Source of the DNA: Anagrus nilaparvatae
Lineage: Eukaryota > Arthropoda > Insecta > Hymenoptera > Mymaridae
Assembly: GCA_022575985.1 (NCBI GenBank)
Contig: JAKSXM010000142.1
Location: 5,396,001-5,460,000 of the forward strand
Length of the DNA: 64,000 nt
Direction of reading: 5' to 3'
Shown: positions 11,878 to 24,730 of the stretch, one piece after another
Layout of the letters: each line of letters begins with the position of its first letter
Numbering within the stretch: position 1 is the stretch's first letter
Made by a program: the position numbers and the translations under genes
Notes under the pieces: generated by a model
Databases searched by the model: none
What the model was told of the DNA's origin: nothing
What the model saw: the letters and a program-made list of their open reading frames with translations, nothing else

Positions 11878-14800
11878 AACGGTTTTGAATCCTTTTTACC
11901 GAGAAAAACGTAAAATCTTAAAAATCGGTTAAATAAAAAATCCCCAAAATCTATTTTTTTGGTTACATATGAATCTTTGGCCCAAGAAACGTGGTTTATA
12001 TCGGTTTTTAACTATTTCAGATATAGTTTCCTATATTCCTTCCACCCTTCCCTATTTTTGTCCAAAAAATAAAAATGTCTCCAAAATTCGGTCCCTATCT
12101 TTTTTACGATGTATTTTTGCCAGAAACCATTAATTTTACTATTATTTAACAGTTTTGAATCCTTTTTACCGAGAAAAGTGAATAATCTTAAAAATCATGG
12201 GAATAAAAAATGACTTAAAATCTATTTGGATGGTTATCTGTCAATCTTTGGCCCTAGCAACTGGGTTAGTAACAAGTTTTAACTATTTCAGATAGTTCCT
12301 GGTAGCAAAAATGTAAAAATTTTGAGATTCTAAAAATTTCCCAATTTCCTATACTACATTCCCTTCCCTATTTTTGTCCAAAAAATAAAAATATCTCCAA
12401 AATTCGGTACCTATCTTTTTTACGATGTATTATTGCCAGAAACCATTAATTTTACTATTATTTGACGGTTTTGAATACTTTTTACCGAGAAAAGTGAATA
12501 ATCTTAAAAATCATGAGAATAAAAAATGACCAAAAATCTATTTTGTTGGTTATCTGGCAATCTTTGGCCCTAGGAACTGGGTTAGTATCAGTTTTTAACT
12601 GTTTCAGATAGTTTCTCGTAGCAAAGATGTAAAAATTTTAAGATTTTAAAAATTTCACAATTTCCTATACTACACCCTTCCCTATTTTTGTCCGAAAAAT
12701 AAAAATATCTCCGAAATTCGGTTCCTGTCTTTTTTCTGATGTATTTGCGCCAGAAATCGTTAAATTTCCTATTATTTAACGGTTTTGAATCCTTTTTACG
12801 AAGAAAAGCGAATAATCTCAAAAATCATGGGAATAAAAAATGACATAAAATTTATTTTGTTGGTTATCTGGCTATCTTTGGCCCTAGGAACTGGCATAGT
12901 ATCAGTTATTAACTGTTTCAAACAGTTTCTGGAACTAATAATGAAAAAAATTATGATTTTAAAAATTGCCCAATTTCCTATACTATGTATTTGCGCCAGA
13001 AACCACTAACTTTCCTATTATTTAACGGTTTTGAATCCTTTTTACCTAGAAAAGCGAATAACCTCAAAAATCATGGGAATAAAGAATGACCTAATATCTA
13101 TTCTATTGGTTATCTGGCAATCTTTGGCCCTAGGAACTGGATTAGTATCAATTTTTAACTATTTTAGATAGTTCCTGGTAGCAAAAATGTAAAAATTTTG
13201 AAATTCTAAAAATATTCCAATTTCCTATACTACACCCTGCCCTATTTTTGTCTAAAAAATAAAAATATCTCCGAAATTTGGACCCAGTATTTTTTCTGAT
13301 GTATTTGCGCCAGAAATCGTTAAATTTCATTTTATTTAACGGTTTTGAATCCTTTTTACCGAGAAAAGCGAATAATCTTAAAAATCATGGGAATAAAAAA
13401 TGACCTAAAATGATATAAATTGACCTTAAATGTTGGTTATCTAGCAATTTTTGGCCCTAATAACTGGGTTAGTATCAATTTTTGACTATTTCAGATAGTT
13501 CATGGTAGCAAAAATGTAAAAATTTTGAGATTCTAAAAATTTCCCAATTTCCTATACTACAGCCTGCCCTATTTTTGTCTAAAAAATAAAAATATCTCCG
13601 AAATTTGGCCCCAGTATTTTTTCTGATGTATTTGCGCCAGAAATCGTTAAATTTCATTTTATTTAACGGTTTTGAATCCTTTTTACCAAGAAAAGCGAAT
13701 AATCTTATAAATCGTGGGATTAAAAAATGACCTAAAATGACCTAAAATGACCTAAAATGTTAGTTATCTGGCAATATTTGGCCCTAATAACTGGGTTAGT
13801 ATCAATTTTTAACTATTTTAGATAGTTCCTGGTAACAAAAATGTAAAATTTTTGAGTTTCTAAAAATTTCCCAATATCTTATATTACACCCTGCCCTATT
13901 TTTGTCCAAAAAGTAAAATTATTCCGAAATTCGGTCCCAGTATTTTTTCTGATGTATTTGCGCCAGAAATCGTTAACTTTCATTTTATTTAACGGTTTTG
14001 AATCCCTTTTACCGAGAAAAGCGAATAATCTCAAAAATCATGGGAATAAAAAATGACCTAAAATTTATTTTGTTGGTTATCCGACAATCTTTGGCGCTAG
14101 GAACTGGGTTACTATCAATTTTTAACTGTTTCAGATAGTTTCTGGTAGCAAAAATGTAAAAATTTTGAGATTCTAAACATTTCCCAATTTTCTATACAAT
14201 TCCCTTCCCTATTTTTGTCCCAAAAATAAAAAATATCTCCAAAATTCGGTCCGTATCTTTTTTACGATGTATTTTTGCCAAACCATTAATTTTACTATTA
14301 TTTAACGGTTTTGAATCCTTTTTACCGAGAAAAGTGAATAATCTTAAAAATCATGGGAATAAAAAATGACCTAAAATCTATTTTGTTGGTTATCTGGCAA
14401 TCTTTGGCCCTAGGAACTGGGTTAGTATCAGTTTTTAACTGTTTCAGATAGTTTTTGGTAGCAAAAATGTAAAAATTTTAATATTCTAAAAATTTTACAA
14501 TTTCCTATACTACCCTTCCCTATTTTTGTCCAAAAAATAAAAATATCTCCGAAATTCGGTTCCTGTCTTTTTTCTGATGTATTTGCGCCAGAAATCTTTA
14601 AATTTCCTATTATTTAACGGTTTTGAATCCTTTTTACGAAGAAAAGCGAATAATCTCAAAAATTATGGGAATAAAAAATGACCTAAAATTTATTTTGTTG
14701 GTTATCTGGCTATCTTTGGCCCTAGGAACTGGCATAGTATCAGTTTTTAACTGTTTCAAACAGTTTCTGGAACTAATAATGAAAAACATTATGATTTTAA

Positions 14801-16035
14801 AAATTGCCCAATTTCCTATACTATGTATTTGCGCTAGAAACCACTAACATTCATATTATTTTACGGTTTTGAATGCTTTTTACCTAGAAAAGCGAATAAT
14901 CTCAAAAATCATGGGAATAAAGAATGACCTAATATCTATTACATTGGTTATCTGGCAATCTTTGGCCCTAGGAACTGGATTAGTATCAATTTTTAACTAT
15001 TTTAGATAGTTCCTGGTAGCAAAAATGTAAAAATTTTGAAATTCAAAAAATTTTCCAATTTCCTATACTACACCCTGCCCTATTTTTGTCCGAAAAATAA
15101 AAATATCTCCGAAATTTGGCTCCAGTATTTTTTTTTATGTATTTGCTCCAGAAATCGTTAACTTTCATTTTATTTAACGGTTTTGAATCCTTTTTACCGA
15201 GAAAAGCGAATAATCTTAAAAATCATGGGAATAAAAAATGACCTAAAATGACCTAAATTGACCTAAAATGTTGGTTATCTAGCAATCTTTGGCCCTAATA
15301 ACTGGGTTAGTATCAATTTTTGACTATTTCAGATAGTTCCTGGTAGAAAAATTTAAACATTTTGAGATTCTAAAAATTTCCCAATTTCCTATAATACAGC
15401 CCACCCTATTTTTGTCCAAAAAATAAAAATATCACCGAAATTCGGTCCCAGTATTTTTTCTGATGTCTTTTTCGCCAGAAATCGTTAAATTTCATATTAT
15501 TTAACGGTTTTGAATCCTTTTTACCAAGAAAAGCGAATAATCTTAAAAATCATGGGAATAAAAAATGACCTAAAATTTATTTATATCCGACAATCTTTGG
15601 CGCTAGGAACTGGGTTAGTATCAATTTTTAACTGTTTGAAAGAGTTTCTGGTAGCAAAAATGTAAAAATCTTGATATTTAAAAATTGCCCAATTTCCTAT
15701 ACTACCATCTTCGCTATTTATGTCTAAAAAATAAAAATATCTCCGAATATTAGTCCCAGTATTTTTTCTGATGTATTTTTGCAAGAAACCATTATTTTTA
15801 CTATTATTTAACGGTTTTGAATCCTTTTTACCGAAAAAAGCGAATAATCTTAAAAATAAGGAAACTAAAAATTGACCCTAAATCTATTTTGATGGTTATC
15901 TGGCAATCTTTGGCCCTAGGAACTGAGTTATTATCAGTTTTTAACTGTTTCAAATAGCTCCTGGTACCAAAAATGAGAAAACTTTAGGATGTTAAAAATT
16001 ATCCAATTTCCTATACTACCCCCTTCTCTATTTTT
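11878..16035. repeat. Satellite array 1, 14 monomers, six-monomer higher-order repeat
   Basis: Monomers start with AACGGTTTTGAATCC at 11878, 12148, 12464, 12778, 13024, 13338, 13665, 13991, 14304, 14616, 14863, 15176, 15503 and 15810. Most are 307-327 bp; two (12778 and 14616) are only 246-247 bp and share the same internal deletion. The order of lengths from 12464 (314, 246, 314, 327, 326, 313) recurs from 14304 (312, 247, 313, 327, 307), giving a higher-order unit of about 1,840 bp present twice. Landmarks inside each monomer are TTTACCGAGAAAAGCGAAT, GGCCCTAGGAACTGGG, CCCTATTTTTGTCC and TCTGATGTATTTGCGCCAG. Short frames within it are repeat shadows. Confidence 0.92.
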
Positions 16036-16129
16036 GTGTGTGTATTTTTTCAAAACAAAAATTTTGTACTCCAGGGATATTAATTTTGAAATAAAAAATA
16101 GGTACTCTTGAACCACCACCGATGAACGC

Positions 16130-16383
16130 AGGGGATGGGGGAGGGTAGGGAGACATTTTTTATAAAATATTTTTTATAATTTTTTTTTTATAAAAACAAT
16201 TTTTGATAAATTCAGAATTTAATAATTTTTTTTTTTATATAATAATTTTTTTTTATAAAAGTTTATTTTTATAATTATGTTTTTATAATATTTTATAAAA
16301 TTTTATAAAATTATAATTTGTATTTGTATTTGTATTTGTATTTGCTAAATATAATTGCTAATTGCATAATTGCTATTTTTTTT
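16130..16383. repeat. Low-complexity A/T tract with TTTGTA microsatellite
   Basis: A short G-rich stretch (GGGGATGGGGGAGGGTAGGG, 16131-16150) is followed by TTTTATAAAA-type sequence. Four tandem TTTGTA units lie at 16318-16342. It separates the satellite array from the MULE fragment. Confidence 0.7.
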
Positions 16384-16782
16384 TTATAAATTTATATAAT
16401 ACCCCAAATACTCTAAATAAGTTAGTATATCATCATTTTGTACATATTGGTCATATTTAGATACTATTGTAAGAATGTTTTCATCTCTTTTTTTTGTTTT
16501 TGGATCTTGTCCTTTTCTGATTTTTTGGCCTAAATGTAATTGCCGAATCATAATTTCAGTATTTGCTTGCTCTTTCCTCAACTCTGTTACGAATGAATAG
16601 AAACTAGGGTGATCTTTTCCCATCACAACTCTGAGGCGATTATGCCAGCCCACTGAAAAATTATTAGTGCGTGCAGTGCCTTGAAGAACGGAGTCATATT
16701 GATTCCACAATCGGGGGTGGTAACGAGGAGGAACCATTCGCAAAACGGACCCCAGATTCGTGTTCGGCGGGTCGAAAAACAT
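16384..16782 (-). pseudogene. C-terminal fragment of a MULE (Mutator-like) transposase
   Basis: The 132-codon frame carries the C-terminal signature of insect MULE transposases: PPRYHPRLWNQYD, then RTNNFSVGWHNRL (about residues 38-50), HPSFYSFVTELRKEQ, and a basic QKIRKGQDPKTKKRDE stretch before a terminal helical region. The upstream DDE catalytic core is not found in the window. The frame opens with an ATG at 16782 but this is unlikely to be a native start; upstream there are stops in frame. It sits just beyond the end of the first satellite array and beside T-rich low-complexity DNA. Remnant rather than an active gene. Confidence 0.7.
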
Positions 16783-16799
16783 AAATACTATCTATTTTT

Positions 16800-19700
16800 A
16801 TCCTCGGAAAAAGAAATTTTGTCCCTGATTAGTATGGCTAGCGGCTGCATTAATTTGCCTGGCACCAATATTTGTTGTAAATTCAAAGTATTTGCACATC
16901 AGTATTCTTATCAAATCCGTTAACCCTGAAATGTTTTATGATGATTTAATCATTATTTGCAAAACATGATTTTAGCAGGGAGTTTTGAATTTCAGGTCAA
17001 GATTCTTTCAAAATTGGTACGATAAATTCAAAAGCTATGGATTCTTTTGTCTCTGTTTGTACTTTCAGTGTTATTTGGCTCTTTGACTTCTAATATCCTT
17101 CCAATCCAAGTATCGATGAGTTCTTCAATTCGCCACTGAGAATAGGTTATAATCAATTAGCCATTTTTTGATTAAAGATATTTTGCTAAGCTCTTATCTG
17201 CAAGAATAAATAAACTAAAAAAATGGGCATTTATCTGGAAAAGGTAATAATGGAGATAAAAAATAAAACTAATTTTAAAAGCACACTGAAAAAACAGTTT
17301 TAAAGTATACTAATTAAAAAGTTTATTAATTTAACACTACCTTTATTCTAAAAATAAAAAGAATTGTTAGTAGCTTATGATTATTACCGACATAAATATT
17401 ATTTCCCCAGATAATTATTATAACGTCATGTTCTTCTGTTTTATTTCGTTGAGATACGTCTTTATACTACTTGGTTGGTAGCAATTTTATGTAGAACAAC
17501 TTTTGTTTTTTATTTCTAGTTAATCTTTTTCTGCTTCTTTTATTATTCTAACGTTTTTATCTTTTTCGTACTTAATATTTTTCGCGATAAGAAATATGAA
17601 AAAGTAGTTAATATTCGAGAATAGTTAAGATGCCGGTTAATTAGGGCTTTTTATTTGCTGATATTTGATAAATAATGACGAAGCATATTTAATAAAAATT
17701 AATCATAGTAAGCCGATTAAAAAGTAAGAAGATAGCGAGCTTATCGTTTAGAGAAGTTTTTAAAAATAAAATAATTTCTCTTCTTGAGATCGCCTTTTTT
17801 TCGCCTACATCCTAATTACAGAGGTGGATTAAATTTTTATATTTCTTATTATTATAAAGTTTACTCATCTTTATTTCAATGCTTTTGGGGCGTGCATAAT
17901 AAATTTATATATTTTGCATTTGTCTTTCCTTGGATTAAAATTTTTTTTTGGGCGTATAATTATTATATTTTTCATCATTTTTTCTTTTCACAAAAATTTA
18001 TAAGTTAATTTATTCATAAAGGTCAGTTTCACCTGGATTCTATATTTGTATTTTTTTTTTGCAACGTTTGCAGAACTTATTTGGGTATTGGTGCAAAAAA
18101 AAAAAACATAACTGATCCTTTATTTAATTTACGTATTTTAACGCCCCGAAAAAGAAAAAGGTGAAAGCTGCATTTTTTCCAAATTGACCTATAAGTAAAT
18201 AGAAATAATTATCGTTCTTTAAAGCTTTTATTTTTCATGTCAATACAAAAAGGAATAAAAAAGCAGAACAGAACGAGAACAAAAAAAATGAGATATTTAC
18301 GAGAAGCATTTATTTTGTTTATGTTTTTGTTTTTTTTTCAACAACTTTATTACACACTTTAAGTGTCTGCATCAGGAAGGGAAAAAAATGTTTGAAAAAA
18401 GAAATTTTGACATTTTTATATTTAGCGTTGTTGAATTTTTTTATCGCCTATGCTCTTATGTTTTATACTTTTATAAACCGACATTTAGTTTAAATATATA
18501 AGAAAAGAATAAATATATGAAAAAGGTCGCGTCAATCTGTCGATTCACATAAATTTACGATGATTTGAATTCTCTATCGATTGATTTTCTTTTTAAAACG
18601 TTCTTATATTTAATGGGACATCAATAAAAATGTGTCAAAGATTTTATTTTCGATATATTGTGTTCTAAATTATAACGCCCCATGTGTGAAAAAAAAAGTT
18701 AAAAATTCTCGCAACAGGTTAAAAATTTATTTTTATTTACGATCATTTTTTCTGAATTAAATTAAGTACATCTGTTACAAATAACATCGAGTCACGATGT
18801 ACTTGAATAAAAAAAATAAAATTCAATTGATAATTGGATTTATGTCGTCCAAACGAATTGATCAGTTTTATCAAGAGCACTCAATCGTCGTCGCAAGAGT
18901 TGAAAAAAAAAAATTATAAAAAAATAAAATAGAAATAAAGTTTTAATCGAATGTGATGGATCATTGAGTATGTGCGAGCTGTTATGTAGAAATTAAATAT
19001 TTGTTAAATTAATCAGTGATAAATAAATAGTCATAATAAAAAAATTAAATTTAATTTCAAGATGAACATATTAATTAAAAAAAATAACATTTGCTGATTA
19101 GTAGAGAAACTAGATTTACATAGCATTTTCTCTTCGTGCTTTGCAGTATATTACCTGCTACGATTCAAAAAATACTTTTGTTATCTCATTTAGTTCCTTT
19201 TTTAGTTACAAGGTGGTTTTAAATTTTCTTACGTCCCTCTCTGTTAATTTTAATATTTTTTTATAGAAATCTAAAAAATTGTCAAGTTGCCCTAATTTGT
19301 AGAATAGCTTTGAGCCCCGAAGGGCATGTCACCACCATTAATACTGAGTGACTTTTTCTCTGTATTTTATTTAATTAAAAGTCTGTTTAACAGTATGTGA
19401 TTAAATATTTTGCGAGCGATCTGTAATATGTAATCTAAAGTACCGTAAAACTCGGCGCCTGTAAATAATTTTTTTTTATAACCGATATGCCTGCATGTCA
19501 TACACAACTATTTATATATAACATTCTTAATTCGCTACTTGTTAAGTAAGAATGCTTTCATCATTTTTATTGTCAATGCTAAAATTCTCTTATAATTATT
19601 CAATTTAATATATATTTAACATGTAAACTTCGTTATACTTTACAGATGATTTAATTTTTGAATTATTTTTATTAATATTACTGACTTGTAAACATTTATT

Positions 19701-20171
19701 TTAAACTAACTATTCTTATTATAATGTCAAAATATTACTATTAAATATTTTTTTTTGTTGTAGTAAATTTTTAATTTTTTTCACGGGAGTTCTAGTTTTA
19801 ATGTATTTGGTGTTCCTTTATTTCTCATAGATATGATACATAAAATGGTAAAAATTTTCAACTCTTTTAAATATTAATGTTATTGCTTCAGGAACCGTAG
19901 TTCCAATAATTTGGCAGCATTTTTTATTTTATATTATTTCCCTTTGATATCCAATTTATTCTCAATTTTAGCTGAAAAAGAAAAATATAAAATATTTAAA
20001 AAAATTCCTGAATATTTACAAAAAAATAATTAATTTGCGAAATAAATAGTCATTAATGAAAAAATTTTTTAAATTTCATTAAAAATAGTAAATTTATTAA
20101 TTTAGGAACTTTTTGCTAATTTAAGTGTGAAGCCTCAATTTAGACTTGGACCGTATTTTTACCGGAGTGTA
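16800..20171. other. Gene-free A+T-rich DNA
   Basis: No gene or repeat recognised between the MULE fragment and MITE copy 3. Short frames here are T-rich and look random. Confidence 0.55.
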
Positions 20172-20530
20172 CACTGTAAAAAGTATCTTTCTTAGATTTA
20201 CAAAAAAAATAGAATTTTTTCGAAAAATTAGTGAATTTACTAAATTTAGTATATTTTTTTTTTGTGATTTTACGAAAAAAGTTGTAAATTCACAACTATT
20301 TTTCGGAAATTTTCAACTATTTTTTGTAAATTTTCGAAAAAAAATTGTATATTATCAATTTTTCTTGCGAATTCACAAAAAAAAAATCGAAAATACTCGC
20401 ATTTTTGTTAATATACTTTTAGTAAATTTACGATTTTTTTCGAATATTTACAAATTTTTTCGAAAATTTACTAATTTTTCGAAAATTTTCTAATTTTTTT
20501 GTTAACATAAGAAAATTACTTTTTACAGTG
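20172..20530. mobile_element. Palindromic MITE, copy 3
   Basis: 359 bp, ends CACTGTAAAAAGTATC and TTACTTTTTACAGTG, flanked by TA. The left half has lost the first CGAAAA module compared with other copies. An open frame across it is a by-product of the repeat, not a gene. Confidence 0.88.
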
Positions 20531-23500
20531 TAGGTAAATGAGATTTTATTCATGGCTATTAGATACGATGGGTAAAACCAAATGATTTACCAACTTCACA
20601 GTAAAAATGACATGGCATTTAAAATCATAATTTTTTTTGGCAAACATAAATACCGCAAATCATAAAAAAATAAATTATAAAAAAATGGCGCAATATATTA
20701 GTTGATAAACGGCAGGTTCTTTATGATGAATTTGATTATAAGTGAAATAAAGGAAATAATAAATAAATCTGCATTATAGTACACACATATCAAGTGATTT
20801 CAATCCTCCCTAAATTAATAATCTCGTATTATTTATAAATATAATAAACATATAGTACAAGAACATTGCATGACTGGCATCAAAAGATGAAAAAACAAAA
20901 ATGAATCGAGAAAACCGCTGTGATATTATATTAGAGTTTATTAATTCCTTCTTTATTATTAATCCCTCCGCCCATCGATAATCCAAAGATCTGTAATTAG
21001 CTGGACACGTTGTCTGTCCATGACGATTTATGTTACATTACAGCCCGAGGGCCAAACGTTTATTTTTATTTGGTACGAAAAATTAAACGTTTTTTTATTC
21101 TCTTTTTGTCTTGAAAAACTTGTTAAGGATCGATGAGAAATTGACATCGAGGGTGTTGAGTTATTTTGTACTGTTATGACTAGTTTGAATATTAAAAAGA
21201 CTTTGATCAAGTACACGATATTTATAAAACTTGTATTACTTATTTAAAATATGCAAAGTCTTATTGTTATTTGTTTTAACTTTGTAAAAAAACATTTCCT
21301 TTAACAAACATCGATATTTTATGTATGCAAAATTTTCGTATAATTTTTCAATTAATTTTTTCGATGTTAACAATTTGAGAAATATTACATTCACTTTCTT
21401 GAACGCATTACATTGGCATCTCAAATTATATTCGTGATTTTTAAGTATTTGCATTTAATAAATGAGACACTGAATTAAAATTGCAAAGCTTAGGAAATTG
21501 TTTTTAAAGCTCAAAATGGCTTGAGAAAAGTTAAAAAAGGAAATTGAAATAAACCTTGAGATTAAAGCTTGTTCATTAGTTGGTTAATAGAATTGTTGTA
21601 ATAATTAAAATTTTTCACAGCTTGGGAAATGACTGAAACTCTAATAAGAATAGAAAAGAGTAAAAATAAAGTAATGCACTGTTTCGTTAAAGTAAACTGG
21701 CTAAAGAAAGGATTAAATATTTAAAGAAAAAGTTATCGCAACTATAAAAAGGCATTTAAAAAAATAAATAAAGGAGAAACGGAAGAAGACAAAACAAAAT
21801 GCAAAGAAAAATCAAAATAATAAGAAAGAAATATGAGTAGCCGAGTGCATTAACGTTGAATTTATCGCTTTATCAGTGAGAGAGCGAGTAAGTCCGTCTT
21901 AAAATCAACAAAGCTACTTACATAAAAAATTTTTTATTTTCATAATAAGCTTATGTTAATTAATATTATTTTGCATACCGTGCTATAAATTATTATTATT
22001 CGTGATAAGAAAATATTCTCCGCGCTTATTTTATTAAGATAATGTTGACGAACGTGCAATTAGATATGTTTTTAAAAATGAAAATCGAGGATCCAGCCCA
22101 CCTTTGTAAGCCAGGTTTTCTGCTCGGAAAAATACTCATATTTATTTACAAATAAAAAGTTTAGTCATATATTATAGATAGATGAAAATTTATTCATAAG
22201 GAAGAAAGAACTGAATAAAAGAAACGGCGCGACGCGACAATATATTATAACCTCTTATACAGGAAATAGAGGTGACTTCCTTTTTTGGTACTGAACCTAA
22301 TTTTAATATATACTACAAAAGAAATCTTTTTTTACTTCAGGATATTTTATTATTAAAAAATCGAGAGAGGAAAATATAAAATGTAAGCTTACAAGAGGAT
22401 TTTACTAAAATTTTATGTAAAATTTTTTAAAACTACGATAATATCTTGCCGGATACTTTTCTAGAAATATTTATTGACATTTTTCCTATACTGTTATTAC
22501 AAAGAATAATTCGACAAAATATTTGGTTCTTATAAATTTTGGGCCACCAGTCAAATATAATTTTAGGTTGATTCGATACCAAGGAATGTTATTATTTTAA
22601 AAAAATGAAGTGTTATTGTAAAAAAATGATGATTTAAAGTTTTTTTAAAACTAAAACCAGCCATGAATACACAAGAAAGATGACTTTGTAAAAATAATAA
22701 AAATGAATAAGTAATAATACGAACAAGAAATTCGATGTATCTCGTTCGTCTATACAAGTGAAAAAAAGCAATGGAAAGAAATATATTTATAATATTATTA
22801 TGTATAACTTTGTGTCATGAATTATATTATTTATACTATGTACTGTGAGAGAATGCCTCGGGTACTTACAACGAGTATTGAAATAACATTATATGCAAAA
22901 CCTTATTATTTAACGATTAACATATTACATTTAATTGTAATTCTATTTAAACTTTTTTTATTTTATTTTATTAACAAGAATTATCTTATCAAACTCATAA
23001 TTCTCTAAATAAAACTTTTTAATGCCTTTGGCGATATTAGCATTATCTTTAACGTGACCATATTTGGTAAGAAAGAACAAAAAATTTTTTTTTTTTAAAT
23101 TATTGTAATTTGCCAACGTTTTTTGCTTTTGTGTCACTAGAAGATTGACGGGCTTAGGTGCTTATAAATATAAAATTAAATTAATATTCATTAAACAACA
23201 TACGAATAACTTTTGGTTTCTAAAGCCCACGTTAAAGAATTCATCGATTCAATATTTTATCTTTAATTTTCTATTTTTATTTTTTTCGGATATAATTAAT
23301 TAATTTACTACAGTAAACAGATCTTATATCTTTCAATAATTCACTGTAAAGAATTCAAAGAACGGATCAATTTGATAAAAATAATAAAATTCCGTTAAAT
23401 TAACCATGGAAATAAAATAAATGTTGGCTCAATATCAGAGAATAAATAAATAAAGTACTAATTTGACATATATAGAACAAATGATGTTTTATTATTAGTC

Positions 23501-23899
23501 TAAATAGTTCAATATATCCCACCTGCTATATTCTTTCACTCTAATTTCGAAAATTGTAAAATGCAGAAAGTGTTTGACATTAAAGCATACGATGCATGAA
23601 AATGCGCTATTTGCCTTTCGAAAAAAAGTTGTAAATAGTGTCTTTTAGTCGGTCATTGCTTGAAAGTGTCATTTATCAAGAATTCATGGAAATCGTTTTA
23701 GTATTTAAAAACTTTTCTTAAAAGAACGACTAGATACTGTCCACGAAATAAGAATCGATCACTTTTGGATCATTGCCCAGAATAAATTAATATTTAACCT
23801 CTTTTTTCAACAATAATAATGCACTTGAAAAATATTTTTAACACGGAAAATGATCATTGGAAGAGATAATTGAAAAGGGAAACAAATTCAAAAAGGAGT
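20531..23899. other. Gene-free DNA
   Basis: No domain recognised. A few slightly richer patches (21000-21060, 22080-22130) could be small untranslated exons but nothing supports this firmly. Confidence 0.5.
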
Positions 23900-24730
23900 T
23901 AGGTCCAAAGTCTTTAGGTTCACTGGGTTAGAGAGCCCGAAAAACCTGATATAAATGGATTTAAGTGAGTTTGAAAATTTTTGGATTTTAGAAATTTAGA
24001 CTTTATTCGCTTCAAACCATTTGAATCGGTTAAAACTTATTAGGAACCAAGTTTTCTAACCAAAAAAGTGCTGATGAAATAGGGGAAGTGGATTTCTTTG
24101 ATAATTTTTATTTTGGCCAAAATCGAAAGGGATGGAAAAATGTTGAATTTTATTTTTTTTCAAATTTTTCGCTTTTAGGTACCGAAAAAGGTTCAAAACA
24201 GTGAAAAACTTAAATCAATAGGGTTTCCCGGGTCAGAGAGTCCAAAAAACCTCATATAAATGGATTTAAGTGAATTTGAAAATTTTTGGATTTTACAAAT
24301 TTTGGGTTTATTCGTATAAAACCATTTGAATTAGTTAAAACCCATTATAAACCAAGTTTTCTAACCAAAAACGTGCTGATTAAATGGGGGATGCGGTTTT
24401 TTTTAACAATTTTTATTTTTGCAAAAATCTAAAGGGGTATATAATTATGGAAAAATGTCAAAAAAAACTTTTTTTCAAATTTTTCGCTTTTAGGTACCGA
24501 AAAAGGTTCAAAACAGTGAAAAACTTAAATCAATATGGTTCCCCGAGTCAAAGAGCCCAAAAAATCTGATATAAATGGATTTAAGTGAGTTTGAAAATAT
24601 TTTCATTTTTAGAAAATTTTGCTTCATTCGCATAAAACCATTTGAATTAGTTAAAACTCATTATAAACCAAGTTTATAACAGTTAGAAGCTTAGATGAAT
24701 ATAGATTTTCTGGTCAGAGAACGGTCGTAT
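23900..24730. repeat. Tandem repeat of about 304-316 bp, diverged inverted relative of the satellite
   Basis: The marker ATAAATGGATTTAAGTGA recurs at 23951, 24255 and 24571, with a partial fourth unit near 24690. Each unit contains TCGCTTTTAGGTACCGAAAAAGG followed by TTCAAAACAGTG, which resembles the reverse complement of the start of the 12-16 kb monomer. The TTTTTATTTTGGCCAAAATCG block resembles the reverse complement of its CCCTATTTTTGTCC block. Hence it looks like an old branch of the same family in opposite orientation. Confidence 0.7.

Noticed and set aside
12785..14847. Repeated 74-codon plus-strand frames at 12785 and 14623
   Set aside because: They lie in equivalent positions of the higher-order satellite unit; similarity comes from the repeat, not from coding selection.
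20146..20493. 115-codon frame rich in Phe/Lys/Asn
   Set aside because: It lies almost wholly within MITE copy 3 and results from its TTTTCGAAAA modules.
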